NCBI GenBank assembly: GCA_026770025.1
Contig: JAMXDE010000049.1
Location: 186,001-250,000, forward strand
Length of the DNA: 64,000 nucleotides
Direction of reading: 5' to 3'
Source: Craspedostauros australis
Taxonomy: Eukaryota > Bacillariophyta > Bacillariophyceae > Mastogloiales > Achnanthaceae
Shown: piece after piece, positions 33,229 through 41,380 of the stretch
How the letters are laid out: every line of letters begins with the position of its first letter
Position numbering within the stretch: the stretch's first letter is position 1
Program-made: the position numbers and the translations under genes
The notes under the pieces: generated by a model
The model's input: the letters and a program-made list of their open reading frames with translations, nothing else
What the model was told of the DNA's origin: nothing
Database searches by the model: none

Positions 33229-33735
33229 GTGATTCCCACGATCTCCAATACGACAAGTTCGAGGTGGTCATCGATCTCAATCTTCCATCGAATGTGGAGT
33301 ACTCCCGATCCGACAAGGACTGCAAATACTCTCTTAGCATCTACCCAACGAGAGAGTTTGAGGATGTCTACCGCACATTCACTCCGGAGACGTTCGCCAT
33401 CATCATGGTGGCGATCTTCCTGTTCATCGCCGCCGTCTTCGTCGTGTACGACATGCTCGTGTCGCGTCGCAACCAGAGGCTGGTGGAGAATGCTGCTCGG
33501 TCGAATGCCATCGTCACCTCGCTCTTCCCGGGCACCATGAAGCACCGTCTGATCCAGCGCAACCAGGGCGACGGCAAGTTCGCAGAGAAGCGCATGTCCA
33601 ACCTCAAGAACTACCTCAACGGCAACATGGAACGACCAACATCCATGGATAAGAAGCCGCTGGCGGATCTCTTCTTGGAAACGACGATTCTGTTTGCGGA
33701 TATCGCAGGCTTCACCGCGTGGAGTTCGGTGCGAG
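33229..33735 (+). CDS. Cyclase-phosphodiesterase, exon 4 (membrane span 2, start of cyclase)
   Basis: Continues the outside domain (GDSHDLQYDKFEVVIDL) and then encodes the second membrane span, FAIIMVAIFLFIAAVFVVY, at about residues 428-446. A linker follows with NAIVTSLFPGTM, the usual lead-in to a class III cyclase. The cyclase domain opens with TTILFADIAGFTAWSS, where Asp530 is the first metal-binding residue. The exon stops inside the codon after SSVR, before GTGAGT. Confidence 0.9.
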
Positions 33736-34012
33736 GTGAGTGAAGCAAGAGTACCGTACTCTACTCTGCTCTACACTTCAATGTTGTGATGCAGTGAGAT
33801 GCTGCTGCATTGGACTGTCCTGTGCTTGTGTTCTGACATTGCTCTGCTCAACTACTTCCACAATTTTCAACAACTTGATGCTGATATCATCTCACATAAC
33901 TTCCTGCTTTCATTGCCAATACCTGCGTATCCATCTCTGGCATCAACGCCAACAACGATGACGGCAACTCCATCATGACCCAACCAACGACCGGTTCGAT
34001 ATCTCTCTGCAG

Positions 34013-34496
34013 AGCCATCGCAAGTCTTCACGCTCCTCGAGACCGTGTTCTCCTCATTTGACCACGTCGCCAAGATCCGGCGAGTGTTCAAGGTTGAAAC
34101 TGTGGGTGACTGCTACGTTGCCGCCTCCGGTATCCCAGAAGCAAGAGCGGATCACGCTGTCGCCATGGTGCGGTTTGCCAGGGACATCCTGATCAGGATG
34201 CAGACTCTCACGAAGGAATTGGAAGTCACACATGGACCTGACACGGCAGACTTGTCTGTCCGTGTTGGCATCCACTCTGGCCCTGTCACCGCGGGAGTCC
34301 TGCGAGGAGAGCGCGCGCGGTTCCAGCTCTTCGGCGACACCATGAACACAGCGTCCCGCATCGAACACACGGGAGAGGTCGGACGCATCCAAGTGTCCAC
34401 CGACACTGCCGAATGCCTGACGCTGCAAGGGAAAAGCCACTGGCTGATCAAGCGCAAGGACATGGTCGAAGCCAAGGGCAAGGGTTTGATGCAAAC
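34013..34496 (+). CDS. Cyclase-phosphodiesterase, exon 5 (cyclase catalytic core)
   Basis: Encodes most of the class III cyclase domain: EPSQVFTLLETVFSSFD, RRVFKVETVGDCYVAASG, RVGIHSGPVTAGVL and RARFQLFGDTMNTASRIE. Asp574 (VGDCY) is the second metal ligand and Arg657 (NTASR) the transition-state arginine. At the purine-selecting positions I read Glu570 (KVET, as in guanylate cyclases) and Gln646 (RFQLFGD, where vertebrate guanylate cyclases have Cys and adenylate cyclases Asp). Substrate choice is therefore uncertain, leaning to GTP or mixed. The exon joins exon 6 within the Thr codon of MQTYW. Confidence 0.93.
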
Positions 34497-34783
34497 GTAC
34501 GTAAAGCGGTGGTATCATGCGAGTGAAAATGAGGAAGAACGAGGTTGCAACTATTTGTGTGTCGTCGCCACCTCACGATTCGTGCACTCCCATGATCGGA
34601 CGGACTGACGGATCCTCAATCTCTTCAATGCATCAATCGCCAACACACTCACCCAAACACTCGTCCATTCACTTCTTGCATATGCATTTGGGTTTATATT
34701 TGCATCATCTCGACAAACGCCTCGCGCGCAACAATCGCACACCTCTCTCTCTCTCTCCCCTTCTCTCTCTTGTGCGTATGCAG

Positions 34784-36254
34784 GTATTGGATCAAGATGG
34801 GCCTCGATGACGAACACCACGTCGACCCAAGCGGAGAGATTAGCCATCACATGCTCACCAACACACCAGCTATGGATGGAGCTGGAAACATGCAAAAATC
34901 AACGACAAACCTCAACAGCACCATCAGCCAAGTCAACGCGAACGCGAACACGAGCGCGAACGAAAGGACAGATCTGGACGAACGCAATCTGCGATTGGTC
35001 GACTGGAACGTGCAGATGTTGCTTCAGATCATCCGGCAGATCATCGCCCGCCGCGATGCCGTCCGGGAACATGCGAAGAAACGGGCCAAGCACAACAAGA
35101 ACTTGCCAAGACCGTACACCTTCCATCACCTCCTTCCGAAATCCAAGAGCTCGCCGCTGACTCCGTTCGACGAGGTGAAGGAGATCATCTGCCTTCCCGA
35201 ATTCAGCCGGGAGGCAGCAAGACTCCAGAAGGACCCCGAGGACGTCAAGATCGACCCCGTCATCGAGGAACAGCTGCGCCTGTTCATCACCACAATCGCA
35301 TCGATGTACGGTGGCCATCCCTTCCACAATTTCGAGCACGCGTCGCACGTGACGATGTCGGTGATGAAGCTCCTCACGCGCATCGTCGCGCCAACCGATC
35401 TCGAAGAGCTCGATGACATGGCAAACCCGGTGACCCAAGCTGCCGACACCGGCAACGAAAAAGATGATCGGCAGTTCGTGGCAGCAACGCTACACGATCA
35501 CACGTACGGCATCACATCCGATCCTCTGACCCAGTTCGCCTGCGGATTCGCCGCTCTGACGCACGACGTCGACCACCCCGGCGTACCGAACGCCCAGCTG
35601 GTGAAGGAGAACACGATGATGGCGCAGCTGTACGACAGCAAGTCCGTCGCCGAGCAGAATTCGATGGTGCTGTCGTGGGAGATCTTCATGTGTGACGAGT
35701 TCAACGAGCTCCGATCCTGCATCTGCTCCACGGCCACGGAACTTGATCGCTTCCGCCAGCTGGTGGTGAACGCCGTGATGGCGACGGACATCGTGGACAA
35801 GGAGCTGAAGGAGCTCCGCAACAACCGGTGGGACAAGGCGTTCAACGAGGAGGAGACGATCGAAACCCACAGCATGCACATAGAGAGCACCAACCGCAAG
35901 GCCACGATCGTGATCGAGCATCTGATCCAGGCCAGCGACGTGGCGCACACCATGCAGCACTGGCACGTGTACCGCAAGTGGAACAGCCGTTTCTTCGGGG
36001 AATGCTACGCAGCGTATCAGCAGGGTCGTTCGGAGACGAACCCTGTGGACAACTGGTACAGGGGGGAGCTGGGATTCTTTGACTTTTACATCATCCCGCT
36101 GGCGAAGAAGCTGAAGGAGTGCGGCGTGTTTGGTAAGTCGAGCGACGAGTATCTGAACTACGCACGCGCCAATCGGCAGGAATGGGAACGCCGCGGTGAA
36201 GAGATCGTGGCGGAGATGCTTCGCAACTATCAAAGAGGGATCACGCACCCATAG
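34784..36254 (+). CDS. Cyclase-phosphodiesterase, exon 6 (PDE domain)
   Basis: Completes the cyclase (TYWIKMG), passes through an Asn/Thr-rich linker and encodes a class I cyclic-nucleotide phosphodiesterase domain of about 380 residues. Metal-site motifs are HPFHNFEHASHV, then ALTHDVDHPGVPN (the HD-x2-H-x4-N signature) and later NAVMATDIVDKELK and ASDVAHTMQHW. These retain the His and Asp ligands of the two-metal centre and suggest an active enzyme hydrolysing cAMP and/or cGMP. Having synthesis and breakdown in one chain implies tightly local cyclic-nucleotide pulses (inference). The stop codon is at 36252-36254; an A/T-rich 3' flank follows. Confidence 0.95.
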
Positions 36255-36679
36255 AAGTGTGTGGCGAATGAACATGGAGTATCGTTTTGTACATGGGAAA
36301 TGAATACGAGTACATGCCAGTCCGAGCATGGACTAATATATATAGTAACAGAATAGACCAAAGTATTGGGACAGTGCAACACTTGTTAGTACAGAGTAGA
36401 GGCCCCTAGTTGACTATTGGATCTAATGGGAGCATTGGGCACATAATCGGAGTTGTGGTAAGTGTCCTGGTATTGGTATTAGTATGTATGGAGTACCCTC
36501 CTTGAGTGCCACACCAAAACTCTCTCTCTCTGGAGGGGAAAGAGGGAGTAGTTGCTGTTCTGTTTCGAAGCGTGCGAAATCGGATCATTCGGCCGGCTGT
36601 GTAGGTGCACATCCATCGACCATCATGTGTGACGACTCGACAAGAGGACTCAACCATTGTAATAGAATACCTTTCAGCA
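36255..36679. other. Convergent 3' region between cyclase gene and plastid protein gene
   Basis: Holds the 3' flanks of two converging genes, with an ATATATATAG run near 36337 and a CT tract with GGAGGGG at about 36520-36540. No gene is seen. Confidence 0.55.
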
Positions 36680-37393
36680 TTATTGCTTGCTCTTGTCTCC
36701 AGTATCTGCAGCAGACTCGTCCTTCCCACCAACATCGTCGCCAACATCATCGCCATCATCGTTGACGTCGTCTCCCTCGACATCCAAGTCCGCCAAAGGC
36801 GAATCCGGAAAATCCTGCAGATGCTGATCCAGGACGACCTCGGACTCTTCCAGCGCCTCTTCCGCCAAAGCCTCTAACCGATCCGCCTCCTCCTTGGCAT
36901 CCAGAGCCTTGCGCAGGATGGACCCGGCATCGAGACTGGCCGCCGCCACAGTATCGGCCTGCGCGATCTTCTCCAGACTGATGGACTTCATGTTGGACAG
37001 CATCTCGTTGACCTCGGTCGATTGCGACGCGGCAGCCTCCGCTTCTTCCTCGGCGCGATCCGACATGGCGTTGGCATTCTTGCGCGCTTCCAAGGCCTCC
37101 TCCCACAGCGATTCGGCGCGTTCAACGGCCTTCCACACATCCTGCTCCGATGTGGCAGACAGATGCGTCGTCGATATCCTCCTGCCGATGGTTGTTGTTG
37201 GCATGGTGCGTCTGTGTGGGGGAGATGCATCAAATGCGGAACCGAACGATGCGACGCAGGCGCACCAAACGATCGTCATCATCATCATCATCAGGGTTGT
37301 GGTTGTGGTTGCAACCGGATTGCATCGTCTTGGGGCAGCTGCACCTGCAACGGCATTGGATTGTGTCCCTGATCTCATCATCGTCGTCGTCAT
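36680..37393 (-). CDS. Plastid-targeted acidic coiled-coil protein (237 aa)
   Basis: Protein of 237 residues with a bipartite plastid presequence. A hydrophobic segment, LMMMMMTIVWCACVASFGSA (about residues 34-53), is followed by Phe54 at the predicted signal-peptidase site (GSA|FDASP), the ASAFAP-type code of diatom plastid proteins. A basic, Ser/Thr-rich transit stretch (RRTMPTTTIGRRISTTHLSA) comes next. The mature part is one long helix-forming region rich in Ala, Glu, Asp and Leu (AVERAESLWEEALEARKNA, KALDAKEEADRLEAL), predicted to be a coiled coil, and ends in an Asp/Gly-rich acidic tail (DVNDDGDDVGDDVGG). No enzyme motif is present. The role in the plastid is unknown; a structural or thylakoid-associated part is possible. 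The targeting call is stronger than any functional one. Confidence 0.8.
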   Translation of the reverse strand: MTTTMMRSGTQSNAVAGAAAPRRCNPVATTTTTLMMMMMTIVWCACVASFGSAFDASPPHRRTMPTTTIGRRISTTHLSATSEQDVWKAVERAESLWEEALEARKNANAMSDRAEEEAEAAASQSTEVNEMLSNMKSISLEKIAQADTVAAASLDAGSILRKALDAKEEADRLEALAEEALEESEVVLDQHLQDFPDSPLADLDVEGDDVNDDGDDVGDDVGGKDESAADTGDKSKQ

Positions 37394-37697
37394 CGTCGTC
37401 TCGTCTCCTTTCTCTTTGAGCGTGAATCAATATGTCTCTTGATGTTGTTGATATTGTTGATGCTGGATATCCTCAGCGTCAGTGTCTGATGCGAGTACGA
37501 GTATGGGTGCTATTATATACGTTATGGTGTGAGATGAACGGTGGCCATCTGCCGCTGCTCCTTTTGAAGATGGACGCTCGCCATGGTCGCCAAGTCGGGC
37601 GCTGCAGCTCGCACAAGTACGGGTGTCGCCTCATGTTGATGTTGTTCGTGACGTCGATCCATTCAAATCGACGTTGATGGAACAAGGTGATGACTTC

Positions 37698-37705
37698 TGA
37701 CGTCA
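37698..37705. promoter_or_regulatory. CRE-type palindrome TGACGTCA
   Basis: Perfect eight-base CRE palindrome, the classical bZIP site and similar to the TGACGT CO2/cAMP-responsive elements described in diatom promoters. It lies 305 bases from the plastid-protein start and 316 from the ABC-transporter start. Confidence 0.5.
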
Positions 37706-37889
37706 CACAATCTGATCTCATTGAAGTACAAACGACATTTAATGATAAATACAACAGTGGATTCCGTTGACATCGTGTTTCGCAATACGATTAGTTCGAC
37801 TAAGATTTCGGAAACGTGGCTTCTTCGCAACGTGCAGGCAAAGATCCAAGATCTTCCACTTTGATGTGTTCGAAGTCATCGGCTTTCCC

Positions 37890-37970
37890 ATCACCACCAT
37901 CACCATCATCATTGTCATCATTGTCATCATTATTACGACTATCATCATCATCATTATCATCGCCGTCGTT
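37890..37970. repeat. Imperfect CAT/ATC trinucleotide repeat
   Basis: Low-complexity run of ATC/CAT units with interruptions, ending 50 bases before the ABC transporter start; probably in its leader or promoter. Confidence 0.8.
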
Positions 37971-38020
37971 GGCATCAAATTATTATTAGTAATCACAATC
38001 CCAAATTCAAGGAGAGCAAC

Positions 38021-39961
38021 ATGGCCAAGTCCAAATCGAAGTCCAAGTCGAGGACATCTGCTGACAGCCACAACGGCAACAAGCACAGCAACGCGCATGG
38101 CAACGCGCATGGCAACGCGCATGGCAACGCGCATGGCAACAACAGGAGAAAGGATGACAAGGAAGAAGACAGCAGCAGGCACAAGACGGCCGCTTACGTG
38201 CGGTTCTCCGCGAAGAATGTGAATGCGGGCAAATGTCCATTCTCCAACGAGAAGATCAAGTTCGATGTGCATCCAGGTGGTTGCGTGGCACTCAAGGGCA
38301 AGTCCGGCTTGGGCAAGACCACGTTGGCGACCTCGTTGGCCGGTCTCATCCCTGCCTCTCGCACGCAGTCCACGCAATCCAAGTCCTTCCCATCGCGGCA
38401 GATCATTCGCAGGATCGGCATCGAGATGCACGTCGAATGGAATCCCGATCTCGTGGAATCGGAGCGTTGCGGCATCCTCTTTCAGCAGACCACCCTGCTG
38501 GATGAACTGACGGTCGCTGGCAACCTCCAGATCGCGCTGGATGCGGCGGCGAGCAGCAACAAGCGGCCAGCGACCAAGGCAGCTTGCAGGGAGGCCATCC
38601 GCGACCTGCTGGAGACCGTAGGCTTGGACTACGATCGTGATGCGCACAAGCGACCCAGCGAGCTGTCGGGAGGCATGGGGCGGCGCGCGAGTCTGGCGTT
38701 GCAGCTGGCGCAGGATAAGCACGTCATCGTCCTCGATGAGCCCTTCACTGGGTTGGATCATCATGCGGCGGTCAGCGTGGCCAAGGAGCTCGTGCATCTG
38801 CGCAAGACGCAGGACACGGCCTTCGTCATCATCTCGCATCAGCCGGAGCTGCTGGCCATGGTCATGGATCCCAACTCCACATCGCGCAACATCACTATCA
38901 ATCTGCGGGAACCGATGCGCAATAGCGAAGACTACTCCGATTCATCAACTGCATCGCACCGCCGACCCAGTCTGTTCGGAACCCGCTTCCTGCATCGTTG
39001 CTTCCACCAGACGAATGATTACCTCTGGCTCAGCATGCCCCTCATCATCCTGGCCTTCACGGCGTGCGGTCTCGCCATCTCCATGCTCAGCGCCGATCTG
39101 CTGCAACGGCTGGATGTCACGGACAACCTCCTCGACATCATCAACAGGGAGGTCAAGCCCATGATCAAATTCCTCACGGGATCCGAACCCACCGCCCTCA
39201 CCATGATGGGCCTCAACATCAAGGTCACTCAGCTCATCAACTCCACCCTGCCCAACGCCAAGGCCACCCTCTTCGCCATGGGCATGGCCAAGCTCTTCGT
39301 TCTGGAGATCGGTCCGCTCCTCACGGCCCTGCTGCTGTGCGGCCGCATCGGCGGATCCTACGCCGGCAAGATGGCCACCTTGAAGGCCACGCGCCAAACG
39401 GCGTTGCTGCAGACGCTGGGCATTTCGTCGCTGCGCTGGTCTCTGCTGCCCTCGCTTCTGGCCGCCTTCATCGCGTCACCCATCCTCACCTGCATCGGCA
39501 CCATCCTGGCCTTGGTGCTGGGCGGCTTCGTGGGGCCGCACTACGGTATCGGCGATATGGAGCAGTATCAGCAGGATGTGCAGGACGCCGTCTTGCCCAC
39601 CCTGCGTCTCAACGGATTGGCTCAGCTCTGGGACGATCAAACGTGGTCCGATTGGGACGGCATCATCACGGACACCGACGTCGTGGACTTTGTGACAAAC
39701 ATCACGGGCACGACCACATTCTCCCAGTCTTACCAGGACACCGCGATCGAGCTCGTGACGTATCCGCCCGTCTACATGCTGCTGAAGAGCATGGTGTACA
39801 TCGTCCTCATCATGATGGTGTCCGAGCTCAGCGCGCGATGCCATGCCCAATTGACGCCGCGCGGGGTTCCCTTCGTTATCACCTCGGCCGTCGTCGTCTC
39901 TGGTCTTCTCGTCATCCTCGCAGATTGGGGATTCTCGCAGTTGCTGCTGCTGCGGCATTGA
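38021..39961 (+). CDS. ABC transporter, MlaF-like ATPase fused to MlaE-like permease
   Basis: Single 646-residue chain joining an ABC ATPase to an MlaE/TGD1-type permease. The N-terminus is Lys/Ser-rich with a four-fold NAHG repeat (12-bp DNA unit). ATPase: Walker A GKSGLGKTT near residue 94, Q-loop GILFQQ, signature LSGGMGRRASLA near 213, Walker B VIVLDEPF near 233 and H-loop ISHQ near 271. Permease (about 330-640): FVLEIGPLLTALLLCGRIGG and MATLKATRQTALLQTLGI match the conserved cytoplasmic loop of MlaE proteins. PVYMLLKSMVYIVLIMMVSE and a final membrane span follow. In bacteria MlaFEDB moves phospholipids; in plants TGD1 (permease) and TGD3 (ATPase) are separate plastid-envelope subunits. 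Lipid transport is inferred by homology. No plastid presequence is visible, and no MlaD/TGD2 partner is in the window. Confidence 0.9.
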   Translation: MAKSKSKSKSRTSADSHNGNKHSNAHGNAHGNAHGNAHGNNRRKDDKEEDSSRHKTAAYVRFSAKNVNAGKCPFSNEKIKFDVHPGGCVALKGKSGLGKTTLATSLAGLIPASRTQSTQSKSFPSRQIIRRIGIEMHVEWNPDLVESERCGILFQQTTLLDELTVAGNLQIALDAAASSNKRPATKAACREAIRDLLETVGLDYDRDAHKRPSELSGGMGRRASLALQLAQDKHVIVLDEPFTGLDHHAAVSVAKELVHLRKTQDTAFVIISHQPELLAMVMDPNSTSRNITINLREPMRNSEDYSDSSTASHRRPSLFGTRFLHRCFHQTNDYLWLSMPLIILAFTACGLAISMLSADLLQRLDVTDNLLDIINREVKPMIKFLTGSEPTALTMMGLNIKVTQLINSTLPNAKATLFAMGMAKLFVLEIGPLLTALLLCGRIGGSYAGKMATLKATRQTALLQTLGISSLRWSLLPSLLAAFIASPILTCIGTILALVLGGFVGPHYGIGDMEQYQQDVQDAVLPTLRLNGLAQLWDDQTWSDWDGIITDTDVVDFVTNITGTTTFSQSYQDTAIELVTYPPVYMLLKSMVYIVLIMMVSELSARCHAQLTPRGVPFVITSAVVVSGLLVILADWGFSQLLLLRH

Positions 39962-40271
39962 TCGGTGGTCAGAGCACTGGCTCGTACGAGCAGTGTAAAG
40001 GAAGGTATGCTCCAATCAACGTTATGCTGGAACAAGGTGCCCTCCTCTAGTCGAAGACTGTTATCGACGGATACCGCACGTGTTCTCGCTGTGCGAGGAC
40101 GAGCTGTGTTGCCCAACACTCCCTACAAGTATTCGTATGTCGAGAGGGAGAGCAATCGGAGTGCTCCAGCAATACATGCTCTCCTCTATGGCAACACAAT
40201 ATAACTCAATCTCTTAGAGTAGAATACATATTATACGAGCTATCTGTATGGTACATTGCACTTCTCTCTCC

Positions 40272-40302
<31 letters not shown>

Positions 40303-40347
40303 TCTGCTCTTTACAACTTTGCTACTCTACCACACGAATACGGACAC
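39962..40347. other. Convergent intergenic region with CT/GA hairpin
   Basis: Holds a CTCTCTCC-AGAGAGAG tract at about 40263-40299 that could fold into a hairpin, flanked by TACGAGCTAT and GTACTCTGCTC. No gene is seen. Confidence 0.6.
40263..40299. repeat. CT/GA tract with inverted symmetry
   Basis: CTTCTCTCTCC followed by a long AGAGAG run; the two halves are complementary. Located between the convergent ABC-transporter and Cys-rich protein genes. Confidence 0.85.
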
Positions 40348-40809
40348 TCAGACTGCCTTCGGCGTCGATGGCAATGCATAGACCCTAATGACGAGGAAGA
40401 GCTGACGCGTTCGCCCAAACCCAAAGAGCTCTGCGGCCGCATGGCAGTACAGTCCTGCCTCTCCCAGGCAGCCCTCGTTGAGCTCCTTGCACCACTCCGC
40501 GTTGACCTTCTCCGCCGCCTTGAGCGTGGTGGTGTCGCAGGTCGTGAAGAAGGTGCTGCTGGTCCAGCTGATCTCCTCGCTGGCGTAGATCGCCGCCTGC
40601 GTCAGATCGTCCCGCATCTCCTGCAGCGCATCGGCGTACTCCACCGGTGGCGTGAAATGGACTGCGCCAGCGGAGGTGCCGCATCCCGAAGCCGCGGGGG
40701 CGCCAGGCACGAACTGCTGCTTGCGGGAGCATCGATCGCATCCGAGGCCGTAGAAGGTGAAGGCCTGGATGGTGCCATCCTCCGTCTGCCTGCTCACGTT
40801 TCCGCCCAT
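40348..40809 (-). CDS. Small Cys-rich protein with N-myristoylation-type start (153 aa)
   Basis: Unrecognised protein of 153 residues. The ATG at 40809 gives MGGNVSRQ, which fits the N-myristoylation pattern (Gly2, Ser6), so this start is preferred over in-frame ATGs further upstream. The chain has CDRCSRKQQF and further Cys residues (SGCGTS, TTCDTTT, EWCKELNEGCLGEAGLYCHAA), nine or so in all, and a helical middle (YADALQEMRDDLTQAAIY). The CxxC pair and the later Cys/His could bind metal or form disulfides. No membrane span is present. If myristoylated it would attach to the cytosolic face of a membrane; that is inference. Confidence 0.65.
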   Translation of the reverse strand: MGGNVSRQTEDGTIQAFTFYGLGCDRCSRKQQFVPGAPAASGCGTSAGAVHFTPPVEYADALQEMRDDLTQAAIYASEEISWTSSTFFTTCDTTTLKAAEKVNAEWCKELNEGCLGEAGLYCHAAAELFGFGRTRQLFLVIRVYALPSTPKAV

Positions 40810-41380
40810 CGTTACTTGCTGCTTGTTTCTTGTTGGTCTCTGTTCTTCTGTGTTGGGAATACGACTGCTCTTGATTGACTCTTGCGGTCTTTGTTTGGTT
40901 GTCGTTTTTGTGAGCACAGGATGAGGCACAGGATGACGAATGACACTCCGCGTGCTCCTTCTGCGTGCTCCTTCTGCGGACGAACACGAACTCCTCACAC
41001 CGTTCTGTCCGTGAGTCGTGATTCATGTGACGCAATGTGATGGAGATGGTCACGACTCGTTGGACTTTCGTGATCTGATCAGTACGACTCGCTTCTTCCA
41101 TTTGGTGGGATTCAAACCACGACACAAGATGACGCCAAGAGAGTCACAAGGATTTGGCACGGTCATCTTCGATTCTGCCATCACGATTCTGCCATCACGA
41201 TCCATGCTGATGGGACCATCACTTGTTGCGCCATGCCGAGCCGCCATTGTCATCATCATCGTTGTGGAAGAAGAGCAGAAGACTTGAATCGAGGAGGCTC
41301 GGAATCACACACGTATTATACTCCATACCATCTTCATGCTGTGGAGGAAGAGGATACTCGAATAACATGAAGAGGATGTG
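40810..41380. other. Divergent intergenic region
   Basis: Shared upstream DNA of the small Cys-rich protein gene (minus) and the glycosyltransferase gene (plus). No motif beyond short repeats (GTGCTCCTTCTGC twice near 40950-40976) and no gene. Confidence 0.5.

Larger units (their letters stand above)
37394..38020. other. Divergent intergenic region with CRE and CAT/TCA repeat
   Basis: Shared upstream region of the plastid-protein gene (minus) and the ABC transporter gene (plus). It holds a TGACGTCA palindrome at 37698-37705 and a long ATC/CAT-type imperfect repeat at about 37890-37970. No gene is seen. Confidence 0.6.

Noticed and set aside
39064-40050. 328-residue plus-strand frame over the ABC permease half
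   Set aside because: His/Arg/Gly-rich shadow; the overlapping permease frame has the conserved MlaE motifs.
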